A DNA stretch of 64,000 nucleotides from Aurantiacibacter suaedae. GTDB taxonomy: Bacteria > Pseudomonadota > Alphaproteobacteria > Sphingomonadales > Sphingomonadaceae. The stretch is taken from positions 558,001 through 622,000 of the forward strand of contig NZ_SKCG01000001.1 in the NCBI RefSeq assembly GCF_005434915.1, written 5' to 3'. The notes beneath the pieces are model-generated. The model ran no database searches. It worked only from the letters and a program-made list of their open reading frames with translations, and was not told the origin of the DNA. The position numbers and the translations under genes were made by a program. This document shows positions 49,623 through 60,688 of the stretch, one piece after another. How positions within the stretch are numbered: the stretch's first letter is position 1; every line of letters starts with the position of its first letter.

Positions 49623-50230
49623 GCCAGCCCGACATCCTCGTTGTCGACAACTACGACAGCTTCACCTTCAACCTCGTCCACTATGTGATGGAGCTCGGGG
49701 CGAAGGTCGAAGTGGTGCGTAACGACGCGCTCACCGCTGCCGAGGCGCTGGCGACAGGAGCCAAGGGCATCCTGATCTCGCCCGGCCCCTGCACACCGAA
49801 TGAAGCGGGCATTTCGCTCGATCTGGTCGCGGCCTGCGCTGATGCCGAGCGGCCGCTGATGGGTGTGTGCCTTGGCCACCAGTCGATCGGTCAGCACTTC
49901 GGCGGCATGGTGACGCGCGGCGGCCTGATGCACGGCAAGACCAGCGCGGTCACACACGACGGCACTGGTCTGTTCGCGGGCTTGCCCTCGCCTTACACCG
50001 CCACCCGCTATCACTCGCTGATCGTCGAAGACATTCCGGAGTGTCTGGTGGTCAACGCCACCAGCGAGACGCCGGGGATCGATGGCGCGGCAGTGATGGG
50101 CTTTCGCCACGAGAGCCTGCCGATTCACGGGGTGCAGTTCCACCCCGAAAGCATCGCCACCGAACACGGCCACGCGCTGTTGGCGAACTTCCTGCGCATC
50201 ACCGGACTGGAACCGAAAGCGCTGTCATGA
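49619..50230 (+). CDS. trpG: Anthranilate synthase component II (glutamine amidotransferase)
   Basis: 203 residues from ATG 49619. Supplies ammonia to Trp[17 protein letters not shown] at the N-terminus, oxyanion turn [12 protein letters not shown], nucleophile Cys in [15 protein letters not shown] and the His/Glu pair in [14 protein letters not shown]. Standard length. Four-base overlaps (ATGA) join it to the lipoprotein gene before and trpD after. PabA-type use in folate synthesis is also possible with such proteins. Confidence 0.96.
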   Translation: MSQPDILVVDNYDSFTFNLVHYVMELGAKVEVVRNDALTAAEALATGAKGILISPGPCTPNEAGISLDLVAACADAERPLMGVCLGHQSIGQHFGGMVTRGGLMHGKTSAVTHDGTGLFAGLPSPYTATRYHSLIVEDIPECLVVNATSETPGIDGAAVMGFRHESLPIHGVQFHPESIATEHGHALLANFLRITGLEPKALS

Positions 50231-51195
50231 GCATGACGATGTCCGAAAGCCACGCGCTGTTCACGCGGATGCTGAACGGCGAGTTGGGCGACGATGAGAT
50301 CGCCTCGATCCTGATCGAGCTGACCCAGCGCAACGAAACGGCAGAGGAAATCGCCGGCGCCGCGCAGGCCATGCGCGAGACCATGCTGCGCGTCAAAGCG
50401 CCCGCCAATGCCATCGACGTTTGCGGCACGGGCGGCGACGGGCAGCATTCACTCAATATCTCGACCACCGTCGCCATCGTGCTTGCCGCCTGCGAGGTGC
50501 CGGTTGCCAAGCACGGCAACCGGGCGGCCAGCTCGAAGGCGGGCACCGCTGATACGCTGGAAGCACTGGGCCTCGATCTGGACGGCGCGGGCCTCCATGC
50601 CGAACTGACACTGGGCGAGATCGGCATCGCCTTTCTGTTCGCGCAAACCTATCACCCCGCCATGAAATACGTGATGCCGATCCGCAAGAAGCTGGGTCGG
50701 CGCACGATCTTCAACCTGATCGGTCCCATCGCAAACCCGGCGGGCGTGCAGCGCCAGCTGATCGGCATTGCCCGGCCCGACTATGTGCCGATCTATCGCG
50801 ATGCGATGAAGCTGCTGGGTATGGACAAGGTCATGATCGTTTCGGGGCTCGAAGGGCTCGACGAGCTTTCCATCGCCGGGCCGACCCGCGTGGCGACGCT
50901 TGGCATCGAAGGCTTTGGCGATGTCATCACGCCCGAGGATGCCGGCCTGCCGCGCCACTCGCTCGACGCGATCCGGGGCGGCGACCCAGACCATAATGCT
51001 GCGGCACTCGCGCGCCTGCTGCAAGGCGAAAAGGGTGCCTATCGCGATGCGGTGCTGCTTAATGCCGCTGCCGCGCTGGTGGTGGCGGGTGAGGTGACGA
51101 CCCTGCGCGATGGCGTGGAAGAGGCTGCCGAGGCGATCGACAAGGGGCTGGCCAAGGCGCTGCTCGACTGCTGGATTGCCGCGAGCAAAGGTTAG
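50227..51195 (+). CDS. trpD: Anthranilate phosphoribosyltransferase
   Basis: 322 residues from ATG 50227, overlapping trpG by ATGA. Second step of tryptophan synthesis, adding phosphoribose from PRPP. PRPP-binding [55 protein letters not shown] and [17 protein letters not shown] are all present and intact. Stop 20 bases before trpC. Confidence 0.97.
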   Translation: MSMTMSESHALFTRMLNGELGDDEIASILIELTQRNETAEEIAGAAQAMRETMLRVKAPANAIDVCGTGGDGQHSLNISTTVAIVLAACEVPVAKHGNRAASSKAGTADTLEALGLDLDGAGLHAELTLGEIGIAFLFAQTYHPAMKYVMPIRKKLGRRTIFNLIGPIANPAGVQRQLIGIARPDYVPIYRDAMKLLGMDKVMIVSGLEGLDELSIAGPTRVATLGIEGFGDVITPEDAGLPRHSLDAIRGGDPDHNAAALARLLQGEKGAYRDAVLLNAAAALVVAGEVTTLRDGVEEAAEAIDKGLAKALLDCWIAASKG

Positions 51196-51214
51196 GCCGA
51201 GCCGGAGACTGGTT

Positions 51215-52003
51215 TTGGACAAGTTACAGGAAATCTGCGCCACCAAGCGCGAGGAAGTCGCCGCCCGTAAGGCGTCGACGAGCCTTGCCACACTGGACGA
51301 AGCCGCCGCTGAGCAAACGGCCCCGCGCGGGTTCGAAAAGGCCCTGCGCACCAAGGCCGAAAGCGGTTTCGGCCTTATCGCGGAGGTCAAGAAGGCAAGC
51401 CCGTCGAAAGGCCTCATCCGCGAGGACTTCCACCCCGCCACCCATGCGCGCGACTATGCCGCTGGCGGCGCGGCCTGCCTTTCGGTGCTGACCGACGCGC
51501 CCTATTTTCAGGGCCACGAGGACTATCTCAAGCAAGCCCGTGCGGCCTGCGATCTGCCGGTATTGCGCAAGGATTTCATGGTCGATCCCTGGCAGGTGAC
51601 CGAGGCGCGCAGCATCGGGGCTGACGCGATCCTCATCATCGTCGCCGCGCTGGAAGATGCGATGATGGCCGAAATCGAGCAGTCCGCCCTGGCACACCAG
51701 ATGGACGTGCTGGTCGAAGTCCACGACGAGGCCGAGATGGAGCGTGCAGCAAAGCACCTCACATCGCGCCTGATCGGGGTCAACAACCGCAACCTCAAGA
51801 CCTTCACCACCGATCTTGCCAACACCGAGCGACTTGCGGCGCTGGCGCCCGAAGGCGCTCTGCTGGTGGGAGAAAGCGGCATCCGAGATCATGCCGACTG
51901 CCAGCGGCTCGCCAAATCGGGCGTGCGCTGCTTCCTCGTCGGCGAAAGCCTGATGCGGCAGGATGACGTGACGGCGGCAACCCGCAAATTGCTCGAGGGA
52001 TAA
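51215..52003 (+). CDS. trpC: Indole-3-glycerol-phosphate synthase
   Basis: 262 residues. The start is probably TTG 51215 ([19 protein letters not shown]); no ATG lies close to the conserved N-terminus, and CCGGAGA precedes it. Catalytic barrel motifs: [20 protein letters not shown] (Lys/Glu), [51 protein letters not shown] and [13 protein letters not shown]. Only the synthase, not fused to TrpF as in enterics. csaA starts 4 bases later. Confidence 0.95.
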   Translation: MDKLQEICATKREEVAARKASTSLATLDEAAAEQTAPRGFEKALRTKAESGFGLIAEVKKASPSKGLIREDFHPATHARDYAAGGAACLSVLTDAPYFQGHEDYLKQARAACDLPVLRKDFMVDPWQVTEARSIGADAILIIVAALEDAMMAEIEQSALAHQMDVLVEVHDEAEMERAAKHLTSRLIGVNNRNLKTFTTDLANTERLAALAPEGALLVGESGIRDHADCQRLAKSGVRCFLVGESLMRQDDVTAATRKLLEG

Positions 52004-52007
52004 CGCA

Positions 52008-52379
52008 ATGCACCTGCTGCACGACGCCGATGCCCCGATCGCCGAGCAGATAGGCTTCGACCAATTCCTCGCTGTCGACATCCGTGTGGGCACGATCATC
52101 GCCGCCGAGCCTTTCGAAAAGGCACGCAAACCCGCTTACATTCTGGCGCTCGATTTCGGCCCAGTCGTTGGCGAGAAGAAAAGCTCGGCCCAGATCACCG
52201 TGAATTACACCTGCGAAGAGCTGGTCGGTCGGCAGGTCGCCGCCGTAGTGAACTTCCCGCCGCGCCAGATCGGCCCGATGATGAGCGAGGTCCTAGTGCT
52301 CGGCTTTCCCGATGCCGATGGCGAGGTCGTGCTGTTCGCACCTGACAAACCATTGGCGAACGGAGTGCGGCTGTTTTAG
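52008..52379 (+). CDS. csaA: CsaA-type tRNA-binding chaperone-like protein
   Basis: 123 residues. A single tRNA-binding OB fold like the C-terminal domain of MetRS: FLAVDIRVGTIIAAEPFEKA, KPAYILALDFGPVVGEKKSS, AQITVNYTCEELVGRQVAAV and VNFPPRQIGPMMSEVLVLGF. CsaA was linked to protein export chaperoning in Bacillus; the role in proteobacteria is unsettled. Likely the last gene of the ppiD-trp operon. Confidence 0.9.
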   Translation: MHLLHDADAPIAEQIGFDQFLAVDIRVGTIIAAEPFEKARKPAYILALDFGPVVGEKKSSAQITVNYTCEELVGRQVAAVVNFPPRQIGPMMSEVLVLGFPDADGEVVLFAPDKPLANGVRLF

Positions 52380-52492
52380 CGGCTTGGCGGCGCATAGCTA
52401 AGTTTTGCCGGTACAGACTAGCGCAATCGCCTACATACGGTCCTTTACCGCTTCTCAATCAAAATAGTCGATGGCGGTGATGGAGGTCCATC

Positions 52493-52981
52493 ATGCTGCC
52501 CAGAGTTGCCGCCCTGTCACTACCGGCGCCGTTACTTGATCGAAGAAACGCCAGCCGGCGGACCTTCACTCTCAGCTTCGATGCGACCGAACGGCCGGGC
52601 ACCACGCCTGTGTCGATTCTCGATCTGTCGCAGACCGGTATGCGCATCAGCTCGACAGCAAATCTCGAACTGGGCGAATACCTCGAGGTCGCGCTTCCGC
52701 AGGCCGGTACGGTTTCGGCAATCGTCGTCCGCATTGCTCGGGGCGATGCCGAAAACGAGTATGGCACCGAGTTTCTGGAGCCGATCAGCCAAGGAGCGGT
52801 GAGCGCTGCTCTGCTTGCCGCTCCACCGCTTTCGCGTCCGCAGCTGGAACAACCGGTCTATCCCGAGCCGCACGTCGAAAAGCTCGGCTATCGCACGCGT
52901 CTGGTGATCCTTGGCGGGCTGACAGTCACCACCTGGCTGCTTGTCGGCGCTGCCGGCTATATGATCGCACGCGCGATTTAG
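52493..52981 (+). CDS. PilZ-domain protein with C-terminal membrane helix
   Basis: 162 residues from ATG 52493, with GGAGGT upstream. The PilZ c-di-GMP signature is present: RRNASRR (RxxxR) followed about 30 residues later by ILDLSQTGMRIS ([D/N]xSxxG). The rest of the barrel runs through LELGEYLEVALPQAG. The final 25 residues, VILGGLTVTTWLLVGAAGYM, make one membrane helix, so the receptor is membrane-tethered. Target unknown. Confidence 0.88.
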   Translation: MLPRVAALSLPAPLLDRRNASRRTFTLSFDATERPGTTPVSILDLSQTGMRISSTANLELGEYLEVALPQAGTVSAIVVRIARGDAENEYGTEFLEPISQGAVSAALLAAPPLSRPQLEQPVYPEPHVEKLGYRTRLVILGGLTVTTWLLVGAAGYMIARAI

Positions 52982-53040
52982 CGAGCATCGCCCTGCTGTC
53001 GGCAAGGTCCGACAGAGCGAAGCTGCAAAAGCCGCCACTC

Positions 53041-53080
53041 TCCTAAAGGCCTCTTCCTACTGGCCCCTGTCCTACAGGCC
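53041..53080. repeat. Three TCCTAnnGGCC repeats upstream of moaC
   Basis: TCCTAAAGGCC (53041), TCCTACTGGCC (53055) and TCCTACAGGCC (53070), spaced 14 and 15 bases. The third sits in a palindrome CCTGT-CCT-ACAGG (53066-53078). The spacing is close to one and a half helical turns. Regulatory or a decayed mini-repeat; no factor can be named. Confidence 0.55.
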
Positions 53081-53239
53081 GCGCCTGTGCCATCAGAGCG
53101 GCATGACTCTGATGACACAGAACCAGTGCAAAACCGCGCTTCGCAGCGCCCTTGCGCGCGGCCGGGAAATTCTCTTCAGGACAGTGTCACACCTGTACCA
53201 CCTTGCAGCGAACGCAACACCGACGGAGACCGCCATCCG

Positions 53240-53710
53240 ATGAGCAAGCTCACCCATCTCGACGAGACCGGCGCAGCGCGCATGGTCGATGTCGGCCATA
53301 AGACACCAAGCCAGCGCAGCGCCACTGCCGAAGGCCGCATCGCCATGCAGCCTGCCACCTTGCAGGCCGTGCGCGAAGGCTCCGGCCCCAAGGGCGACGT
53401 ACTCGCCGCAGCCCGCATCGCCGGGATCATGGCGGCCAAACGTACGGGCGAACTGATCCCACTGTGCCACCCGCTCGCGCTCGATACCGTAAGCGTGGAC
53501 TTCGCCTTCGAGGACAGCGCAATCCGCGTCACCGCGCGCGCCGCTCTCACCGGCAAAACCGGGGTGGAGATGGAGGCGCTGACCGCCGCTTCGATGGCGC
53601 TGCTGACGATCTACGACATGGCCAAGGCGCTGGAGAAGGGCATGGTGATCGAACAGGTCCGCCTGCTCGCCAAAACAGGCGGCAAGAGCGGCGACTGGCG
53701 CGCCGAATGA
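53240..53710 (+). CDS. moaC: Cyclic pyranopterin monophosphate synthase
   Basis: Second step of molybdenum cofactor synthesis. 156 residues from ATG 53240; the open frame upstream (51 codons) is non-conserved. [20 protein letters not shown] is the usual MoaC N-terminus; [16 protein letters not shown] and [20 protein letters not shown] then AKALEKGM hold the active-site His, Glu, Asp and Lys. The stop overlaps the moeA ATG. The 258-base upstream gap shows no Moco riboswitch-like fold that I could recognise. Confidence 0.95.
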   Translation: MSKLTHLDETGAARMVDVGHKTPSQRSATAEGRIAMQPATLQAVREGSGPKGDVLAAARIAGIMAAKRTGELIPLCHPLALDTVSVDFAFEDSAIRVTARAALTGKTGVEMEALTAASMALLTIYDMAKALEKGMVIEQVRLLAKTGGKSGDWRAE

Positions 53711-54912
53711 GCCTGCCCCCGCCCATCCCGCACGAGGAAGCACAGGCCCGCCTGCTCGCCATGGCCGCGCCGCTTGGCAGCGAGCGCGTGCCGACCGACG
53801 CGGCTGCGGGACGGTACCTGGCCGAGCCGCTGCTGGCGCGCCGCACCCAGCCCCCGGCGGACCTCTCGGCGATGGATGGCTATGCCGTGCGTGCCGACGA
53901 GCTGTCCGGGCCGTGGCAGGTGGTGGGCGAAAGCGCGGCGGGCCATCCGTTCGGGCGGGCGCTGGCACCTGGTGAAGCGATCCGCATCTCGACCGGCGCG
54001 CTGATGCCACCGGGCGAGGCCGCAGTGTTGCTGCAAGAGAACGCAGAGCGCGAGGGCGACGCGCTGAGTCTGACCGGCGACGACGCCGCCACGCCGCGCC
54101 ACATACGCCGCAAGGGGCTCGACTTCGCGCAAGGCAAGGCTCTGCTGGACGCTGGCACAAGGCTCACGCCCGCCGCCGTGGCGCTGGCGCTGGCCGGCGG
54201 ACATGGCGCGCTCGACGTGGGCCGTCTGCCCCGCATTGCCGTGCTCGACAGCGGCGACGAACTGGCCGCCGACCCGGAAGCCGTCGAACCGCACCAGATC
54301 CCGGCTAGCAACGGCGCGATGCTCGCCGCGATGTGCAAGGGACTGGTCAGCGGGATCGACCGGCTTGGGCCGGTGCCCGATACGATGGAGGCGATGCGCG
54401 CCGCACTGGCTCAGGCAGGCGAGGCCGATGTGCTCGTCACCAGCGGCGGAGCCTCGGTGGGCGACCACGACCTCGTCAGGCCCGCGCTGGAGGAATGGGG
54501 CGCCGAGATCGCCTTCTGGCGGATCGCGATGAAGCCCGGCAAGCCGCTGCTAATCGCGCGCAAGGGGGCGCAGTTCGTGGTCGGACTGCCGGGCAATCCG
54601 GTCTCGAGCATGGTCACAGCCTACCTGTTCCTGCTCCCGCTGCTACGGCGGTTGGCGGGCGCGGCACAGCCCCTGCCGCGAGCGATTACGCTACCCACAC
54701 GCGATGCCCTGCCCGCTACCGGCGGCCGCGCCGAGTTCGTGCGCGCGCGGATGGGGGATGGCGGCGTGACGCTACTCGGGCAGCAGGACTCCTCGGCGCT
54801 GCGCGCACTAGCCGCGAGCGAAGCGCTGATCGCGCGCCCTGCCCATGCGGACGAGGCAATGGCGGGCGACATGGTGCCCGTCTATCTGCTTAGCGGTGGC
54901 GGATGGACTTGA
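53707..54912 (+). CDS. moeA: Molybdopterin molybdenumtransferase
   Basis: Inserts molybdate into adenylated molybdopterin. 401 residues from ATG 53707 (ATGA overlap with moaC). N-terminal linker domain ends in [16 protein letters not shown]; gephyrin-like region [20 protein letters not shown]; central MoCF-binding part [19 protein letters not shown] and [38 protein letters not shown]. Complete. Confidence 0.95.
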   Translation: MSLPPPIPHEEAQARLLAMAAPLGSERVPTDAAAGRYLAEPLLARRTQPPADLSAMDGYAVRADELSGPWQVVGESAAGHPFGRALAPGEAIRISTGALMPPGEAAVLLQENAEREGDALSLTGDDAATPRHIRRKGLDFAQGKALLDAGTRLTPAAVALALAGGHGALDVGRLPRIAVLDSGDELAADPEAVEPHQIPASNGAMLAAMCKGLVSGIDRLGPVPDTMEAMRAALAQAGEADVLVTSGGASVGDHDLVRPALEEWGAEIAFWRIAMKPGKPLLIARKGAQFVVGLPGNPVSSMVTAYLFLLPLLRRLAGAAQPLPRAITLPTRDALPATGGRAEFVRARMGDGGVTLLGQQDSSALRALAASEALIARPAHADEAMAGDMVPVYLLSGGGWT

Positions 54913-54925
54913 CTTGGCCGCAATC

Positions 54926-54951
54926 GTTCCATAGATGTTCCGCATTGGTTC
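54926..54951 (+). promoter_or_regulatory. Triple SOS half-site (LexA operator) upstream of lexA
   Basis: GTTC at 54926-54929, 54937-54940 and 54948-54951, each pair exactly 7 bases apart, so two overlapping GTTC-N7-GTTC boxes, the alphaproteobacterial LexA site. The last half-site is 30 bases before the lexA start. Confidence 0.85.
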
Positions 54952-54981
54952 CCGATTTGGGACTGTTTGACGGAGTGGCCC

Positions 54982-55659
54982 ATGTTGACCGCGAAACAGC
55001 ACGAGCTTTTGCTATTCATCCACCACCGGCTTGAGGAAACGGGCATTTCGCCCAGCTTCGAAGAGATGAAGGAAGCGCTCGACCTCAAGAGCAAGTCGGG
55101 CGTACACCGACTGATCTCGGCTCTGGAGGAGCGCGGCTTCATCCAGCGTCTCGCCAACCGTGCGCGTGCGCTCGAAGTGGTGAAGATGCCTGAGAACATG
55201 GCTGCCGGTCGCGCCGCCAAGGATGCTGTGGCCAAGGCGACCACACCGCCCGCTGCCGCACCCGCTCCGGCAAACGACGTCATCGAAATTCCGCTCCACG
55301 GCAAGATCGCCGCGGGGCAACCGATCGAAGCGCTGGAGGATAGCCGCAGTCTGCCTGTCCCCGTCGCGCTACTAGGTTCGGGCGATCACTATGCGCTGGA
55401 GGTCTCGGGCGACTCGATGATCGAGGCGGGCATCTTCGATGGCGACTTCGCTCTCGTGAAGAAGACCAACACCGCGCGCGATGGCGAGATCGTGGTCGCG
55501 CTTATTCGCGGTGAAGAGGCAACCCTCAAATACTTGCACCACGATGGCGGCAAGATCCGGCTCGATCCGGCAAACTCGGCTTTGCAACCGCAGGTCTATG
55601 CCGATACCGAAGTCGAAGTGCAGGGCAAGCTCGCCGGGCTCCTGCGGCGTTACCACTAA
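54982..55659 (+). CDS. lexA: SOS transcriptional repressor LexA
   Basis: 225 residues from ATG 54982 ([13 protein letters not shown]). Winged-helix DNA-binding domain with [15 protein letters not shown] and [17 protein letters not shown]. The Ala111-Gly112 self-cleavage site lies in [11 protein letters not shown]. Ser145 ([10 protein letters not shown]) and Lys183 (EATLKYL) form the catalytic dyad. A ~40-residue Ala/Pro-rich linker joins the two halves. Autoregulated through the SOS boxes just upstream. Confidence 0.97.
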   Translation: MLTAKQHELLLFIHHRLEETGISPSFEEMKEALDLKSKSGVHRLISALEERGFIQRLANRARALEVVKMPENMAAGRAAKDAVAKATTPPAAAPAPANDVIEIPLHGKIAAGQPIEALEDSRSLPVPVALLGSGDHYALEVSGDSMIEAGIFDGDFALVKKTNTARDGEIVVALIRGEEATLKYLHHDGGKIRLDPANSALQPQVYADTEVEVQGKLAGLLRRYH

Positions 55660-55689
55660 TTGACCAGGTTGGTGGCGCTGGCGGGCCGA

Positions 55690-57873
55690 TCAATCCTCGG
55701 CCTCGCCGCGCCACCAGCCGTGTTCGCCCTGCCCCTGCGCCACTGTGGTGACTTCTGGCGGATCGAGCAGGATGGCAAGGCCACCACTTGCCGCGAGCAT
55801 CCGCCGGTCGGCCTTGAGCCAGCGCGGCCGGCATGAGCGCGGCAACCACCTGTCGGCGACGACGATATCGGCTCGCTGGCATGCCGCAGCCAGCGCCCGC
55901 TCCTCCACGATGAGGTCGCTGCGCGCGAGCAGGAAATGCCAGGCCCGCCCTGCGCGTTCCAGCGTGACCGAGCAGAACTCGGGGCTGCACCGTGCGCCGG
56001 GCCAGTCAGCCAGCGCCACCGGCTCCGCCTCGACCCCGGCCAGTTGCATCAGGTTGTCGCGGGTATAGGCGCTGTCGGTGTCGCGCAGCATGATGAGCCG
56101 CCGGTCGGCGGTGGTGATGCCCACATGTCGCCCGTCGCTCGAAACGAGTACGTCGGGAACGGGCGTGGCGAGCATCAGCACGGTCGCAAGCGCCACCGGC
56201 GCAAGACCCCAGGCGCGCGCCCGGCCCTGCCAAAGAGCGAGCCAAAGCCCGCCTGCGACAAACAGTGCCATGGTCCAGGCACCGGGATGCGGAAACAGCT
56301 TCACCGCACCGGGCTGAGCGGCGGTGAAGTGGGCGATGGCAAGCATGAGGTCGAGCGACTGGCCGGCCAGCCACCACACGGGCGCCCCCGCCCCGATCAG
56401 GTCGAGCACGAGAGCCAGCGCGATGAGCGGCATGGAGATGAAGGTGACGAGCGGAATAGCGATCACATTGGCCAGCGCGCCGTAGACCCCGGCGCGATGG
56501 AAGTGGAACAGCACAATCGGCATCAGCGCCAGTTCGATGACGAAGCCGGTGATGAGCAACATCGCGGTCTGCCGCCCGAGCCGCGTCAGGCGTGGCTCCT
56601 CGCGCGGGGCGAGGAAGGCCTTGGCCCAGCCGCAATTGTGCAGCGCGACAATCGCGATCACGGCGGCAAAGCTCATCTGAAAACTGGGCCCGACTATGGA
56701 TTCGGGCCACAGCAGAAGCACGATCACCGCCGCCACCGCCACCATCCGCAGCGACAGCGGCGCCCGGCCCAAGGCCAGCGCGCCCAGCACCAGCAATGCG
56801 GCCACGCAGCTGCGAACCGTGGGGACCTGAGCGCCGGTCAGCAGCGTGTAACCGACCCCCGCCAACGCTGCGAGCGCGGCCGCGCCAACCGGCAGTCGCA
56901 TCCGCAAGGTCAGCCAGGGCCACAGCGCCAGCAGGCGAATAGCGAGCAAGTAAGTCCCCGCGATCACAGCGCTGACGTGAAGCCCGCTGATCGAAAGCAG
57001 ATGGGTAAGCCCGGCATCGCGCATCGCAATCTCGTCGGCCGCGCCAATTGCGCCGCGATCGCCGCTGGCAAAGGCGGCAGCGATGGTGCCCGAGGCTCCG
57101 CCAAGCTGCCCACGCACATGGGCCGAGAGGCGTCGCTGCACTTCGGCCAGCCAGCCCTCTCCGCCGGTTGCCGGTTGAACCAGCGCGATGTCACCCTGCA
57201 CGCTGCCGGTGGCTGCATAGCCGGTGAACCAGGCGCTGCGCGCAAAGTCGTAGCCGCCGGGCAACATCGGCGAGGCTGGCGGCATCAGTCGCGCCGTGAA
57301 GGCGATCAGAGCGCCTTCGCGATAGGCCGGGTCGTCGTCGGCAAGCGGCACGTTGATGCGCACCTTGGCGGGTTCGCCTGTGTCGGGATCGCGGATGGCG
57401 AGCACAAGCCGCACCCGTTCGTCCGCCGGTTGTTCGATCCTTTCGAGCACCCGCCCCTCGAGGTCGGCCGACAGCGGGCGTTCGAACGCCTCCGTCCCGA
57501 CCAATGCCGAGCGCGCCCACCCCGTCGCCACCCCGGCCGCGATCAGCAGACCGACAGTGACAATCGCGAGCAAAAGCTGCGCCCGGTCCTCGCGCCCGCG
57601 CCATGCGGCAAGCGCTCCCAGCGCCGCCATGGACCCTGCCGCCATCGCGCCAATCCAGGCGGCAGGCCCTGGCAGCACGAACCAGGCGGCCACGCCCCCG
57701 GCAAAGGCCACCGCCAACCACGGTCCGCGATCAAAGCCGGCATCGGCAAGGAATTCCTCGGCCCCGTCGCCAAGACTGGACAAAGAGACACGGCTCAGCC
57801 AATGCGGCTGCTGCGTCGCAGCATTACCGGTATCGTCTCCCAGCGGGACCAGCGGTGCCGAATGTGTGGCCAT
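55690..57873 (-). CDS. ComEC/Rec2 DNA-uptake channel protein, C-terminus without a metallo-beta-lactamase motif
   Basis: 727 residues from ATG 57873; the frame is open 12 codons further, into gltX. DUF4131 N-terminal region, then the Competence domain: [40 protein letters not shown] and the segment [19 protein letters not shown]. Many membrane helices. The C-terminal part has none of the HxHxDH-type residues of the metallo-beta-lactamase domain that full-length ComEC proteins carry. It starts 29 bases from gltX, divergent. Confidence 0.9.
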   Translation of the reverse strand: MATHSAPLVPLGDDTGNAATQQPHWLSRVSLSSLGDGAEEFLADAGFDRGPWLAVAFAGGVAAWFVLPGPAAWIGAMAAGSMAALGALAAWRGREDRAQLLLAIVTVGLLIAAGVATGWARSALVGTEAFERPLSADLEGRVLERIEQPADERVRLVLAIRDPDTGEPAKVRINVPLADDDPAYREGALIAFTARLMPPASPMLPGGYDFARSAWFTGYAATGSVQGDIALVQPATGGEGWLAEVQRRLSAHVRGQLGGASGTIAAAFASGDRGAIGAADEIAMRDAGLTHLLSISGLHVSAVIAGTYLLAIRLLALWPWLTLRMRLPVGAAALAALAGVGYTLLTGAQVPTVRSCVAALLVLGALALGRAPLSLRMVAVAAVIVLLLWPESIVGPSFQMSFAAVIAIVALHNCGWAKAFLAPREEPRLTRLGRQTAMLLITGFVIELALMPIVLFHFHRAGVYGALANVIAIPLVTFISMPLIALALVLDLIGAGAPVWWLAGQSLDLMLAIAHFTAAQPGAVKLFPHPGAWTMALFVAGGLWLALWQGRARAWGLAPVALATVLMLATPVPDVLVSSDGRHVGITTADRRLIMLRDTDSAYTRDNLMQLAGVEAEPVALADWPGARCSPEFCSVTLERAGRAWHFLLARSDLIVEERALAAACQRADIVVADRWLPRSCRPRWLKADRRMLAASGGLAILLDPPEVTTVAQGQGEHGWWRGEAED

Positions 57874-57902
57874 CAATGAGATTAGGACAGGATTACGTGA
57901 AT

Positions 57903-59330
57903 ATGGCAAGCGCAGGCAGCTCGGCAGACCGTCCGGTCGTCACCCGCTTCGCGCCCAGCCCGACTGGTTTTCTCCATATCGGCAACGCCCGCACCGGGCT
58001 GTTCTCGTGGCTTTACGCCCGCCATTGCGGCGGCAAGGCCTTGCTGAGAATCGAGGATACCGACAAGCAGCGCAGCACCCAGGAAGCCATCGATGTCATC
58101 TTTGACGGCCTGAACTGGCTCGGCCTGGAGTTCGACGGCGAGCCGGTGTTCCAGTCCGAACGCGCGCCGCGCCATGCCGAAGTGGCGATGAAGCTGCTCG
58201 AAGCGGGCAAGGCCTACAAGTGCTTCGCTTCGCCCGAAGAACTTGCCGAAATGCGCGAGCAGCAGCGGGCGAACAAGCAGCCAATGCGCTATGATGGCCG
58301 CTGGCGCGACCGCGATCCCTCCGAGGCGCCCGAGGGGGCGCCTTTCGTGATCCGCCTCAAGGCAGATACCGGCGGCGACACCGTGATCGAAGATGCCGTG
58401 CAGGGCCGCGTCAAGGTCGCCAACAAGGAGATCGATGACTTCATCCTCCTGCGCGCCGATGGCACGCCGACCTATATGCTGGCCGTGGTGGTCGACGATG
58501 TCGACATGGGCGTCACCCACATCATCCGCGGCGACGATCACCTCAACAATGCCTTTCGCCAGATTCAGCTGATCCGGGCGATGCAGGGGATTGAGGACGG
58601 CTGGGACGAGCCCGTCTATGCCCATATCCCGCTGATCCACGGCAACGACGGGGCTAAGCTTTCCAAGCGGCACGGTGCGCTCGGGGTCGATGCCTATCGC
58701 GACGATCTGGGCATCCTGCCGGAAACGCTGTTCAACTACCTCCTTCGCCTTGGTTGGGGCCACGGTGACAAGGAAGAGTTTACCCGCGAGGAGGCCATCG
58801 CGCTGTTCGATCTTTCGGGCGTGAACAAGGGGCCGAGCCGGTTCGACATGAAGAAGCTCGCCAATATGAATGGCAACTTCATTCGCGAGGCTGACGATGC
58901 CCGCCTTGCCAAGCTGGTGGCGGCTCGTATCGGGCCTGAGGCTAACGAAAATCTGCTGACCGAAGCCATGCCTGTGCTCAAGACGCGGGCGCGCGATCTG
59001 GGCGAGCTGGCCGATGGCGCGCGCTTCCTGTTCGTGCAGCGCCCGCTCGAACTGACCGAAAAAGCGACACAACTTCTCGACGACGAAGCGCGCGGCCGTC
59101 TGGCGACAATTTCGCAGCGTTTGCGCGCCGAGAAGGACTGGACAACCGAGGCTCTGGAGGCCAATCTCAAGGCCTACGCAGAAGACTTGGGCCTCGGCCT
59201 CGGCAAGCTCGCGCAGCCCTTGCGCGCAGCTTTGACTGGGCAGACGACTTCGCCCGGAATTTTCGATGTGCTGGTCCTGCTCGGCAGGGAAGAAAGCCTC
59301 GCGCGGATCGACGCGCAGGCGCTCTCCTGA
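57903..59330 (+). CDS. gltX: Glutamate--tRNA ligase
   Basis: 475 residues from ATG 57903 (GTG 57897 is in frame). Class I motifs: [20 protein letters not shown] (HIGH-type) and [20 protein letters not shown] (KMSKS-type as KLSKR). [14 protein letters not shown] and [13 protein letters not shown] are also present. Full-length, with C-terminal anticodon-binding helices. Charges tRNA-Glu, and possibly tRNA-Gln where an amidotransferase completes the path. Followed after 37 bases by gltA. Confidence 0.95.
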   Translation: MASAGSSADRPVVTRFAPSPTGFLHIGNARTGLFSWLYARHCGGKALLRIEDTDKQRSTQEAIDVIFDGLNWLGLEFDGEPVFQSERAPRHAEVAMKLLEAGKAYKCFASPEELAEMREQQRANKQPMRYDGRWRDRDPSEAPEGAPFVIRLKADTGGDTVIEDAVQGRVKVANKEIDDFILLRADGTPTYMLAVVVDDVDMGVTHIIRGDDHLNNAFRQIQLIRAMQGIEDGWDEPVYAHIPLIHGNDGAKLSKRHGALGVDAYRDDLGILPETLFNYLLRLGWGHGDKEEFTREEAIALFDLSGVNKGPSRFDMKKLANMNGNFIREADDARLAKLVAARIGPEANENLLTEAMPVLKTRARDLGELADGARFLFVQRPLELTEKATQLLDDEARGRLATISQRLRAEKDWTTEALEANLKAYAEDLGLGLGKLAQPLRAALTGQTTSPGIFDVLVLLGREESLARIDAQALS

Positions 59331-59367
59331 CGGCAGGGACACAACTATTAACACAGGAGTAAAAGCT

Positions 59368-60654
59368 TTGGCGGACAAGCAAGCGAACCTCGAACTCGGC
59401 GGCAACTCGCTCGAACTTCCGGTGCTGCAGGGAAGCTGCGGACCCGACGTCGTCGATATTCGCAAGCTCTATGGCACAACGGGTGCCTTCACCTACGATC
59501 CCGGCTTCACCTCGACCGCCAGCTGCGAAAGCGCGCTGACGTTCATCGACGGCGAAGAAGGCGTTTTGCTGCATCGGGGCTATCCGATCGGGCAACTGGC
59601 CGAGCATTCCAGCTTCATGGAGGTCTCCTACCTGCTGCTGAACGGTGAACTGCCGAGCAAGAACGAGTTGGACACCTTCGAAGACACCATCACCCACCAC
59701 ACCATGCTGCACGAGCAGCTGATGACCTTCTATCGGGGTTTTCGCCGCGACGCGCACCCGATGGCCATCATGTGCGGCGTGGTGGGCGCGCTCTCGGCGT
59801 TCTACCACGACAGCACCGACATCTCCGATCCGGTTCACCGGCGGATTTCGAGCCATCGCCTGATCGCCAAGATGCCGACGATCGCCGCCATGGCTTATAA
59901 GTATTCGGTCGGGCAGCCGTTCCTCTATCCCGACAACTCGCTGAGCTACACCGGCAATTTCCTCAAGATGACCTTCGGCGTTCCGGCCGAGGAATACGAG
60001 GTGATCCCGGCGGTCGAAAAGGCGATGGACCGGATCTTTATCCTCCATGCCGACCACGAGCAGAACGCCTCGACCAGCACCGTGCGTCTCGCCGGTTCCT
60101 CGGGCGCGAACCCGTTTGCCTGCATCGCGGCTGGCATCGCCTGCCTGTGGGGCCCCGCGCATGGCGGCGCGAACGAAGCCGCGCTCAACATGCTGAAGGA
60201 AATCGGCACGCCCGACCGCATCCCGCACTATATCGAGCGTGCGAAGGACAAGAACGATCCGTTCCGCCTGATGGGCTTCGGCCACCGCGTGTACAAGAAC
60301 TACGACCCGCGCGCGACGGTCATGCAGAAGACCGTGCGCGAGGTGTTCGATGCGCTCAAGGTCACCGATCCGGTGTTCGAAACCGCGCTGCGTCTGGAAG
60401 AGCTGGCGCTGTCGGACGACTACTTCGCCGAGAAGAAGCTGTTTCCGAACGTCGACTTCTACTCGGGCATCATCCTCAGCGCGATCGGCTTCCCGACCAC
60501 CATGTTCACCGCGCTCTTCGCGCTCGCCCGCACCGTGGGCTGGGTGGCGCAGTGGAACGAGATGATCTCCGACCCCGGCCAGAAGATCGGCCGTCCGCGT
60601 CAGCTCTACACCGGGCCGACGCAGCGCGACTACGTGCCGGTCGAAAAGCGCTAA
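59368..60654 (+). CDS. gltA: Citrate synthase (type II)
   Basis: Condenses acetyl-CoA and oxaloacetate. 428 residues from TTG 59368 ([20 protein letters not shown]), with CAGGAG 8 bases before. Catalytic His in [18 protein letters not shown], the second in [15 protein letters not shown], and the DVNVD-type C-terminal [21 protein letters not shown] or NADH regulation of this hexameric type is likely. A hairpin follows. Confidence 0.97.
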   Translation: MADKQANLELGGNSLELPVLQGSCGPDVVDIRKLYGTTGAFTYDPGFTSTASCESALTFIDGEEGVLLHRGYPIGQLAEHSSFMEVSYLLLNGELPSKNELDTFEDTITHHTMLHEQLMTFYRGFRRDAHPMAIMCGVVGALSAFYHDSTDISDPVHRRISSHRLIAKMPTIAAMAYKYSVGQPFLYPDNSLSYTGNFLKMTFGVPAEEYEVIPAVEKAMDRIFILHADHEQNASTSTVRLAGSSGANPFACIAAGIACLWGPAHGGANEAALNMLKEIGTPDRIPHYIERAKDKNDPFRLMGFGHRVYKNYDPRATVMQKTVREVFDALKVTDPVFETALRLEELALSDDYFAEKKLFPNVDFYSGIILSAIGFPTTMFTALFALARTVGWVAQWNEMISDPGQKIGRPRQLYTGPTQRDYVPVEKR

Positions 60655-60658
60655 TCGG

Positions 60659-60688
60659 TTATGGCGGGCGCTACGGCGCTCGCCATAA
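60659..60688. terminator. Shared hairpin between convergent gltA and the kinase-like gene
   Basis: TTATGGCGGGCGC pairs with GCGCTCGCCATAA (13 pairs, one G-U) around TACG. It abuts the TGA of the minus-strand gene (60689) and lies 4 bases after gltA, so it can end both transcripts, but no long T-run is present. Confidence 0.6.

Noticed and set aside
52982-53239. Possible Moco riboswitch before moaC
   Set aside because: No multi-stem fold or conserved core recognised; only short repeats.
57882-59465. Minus-strand open frame opposite gltX
   Set aside because: Shadow of gltX; no conserved domain.
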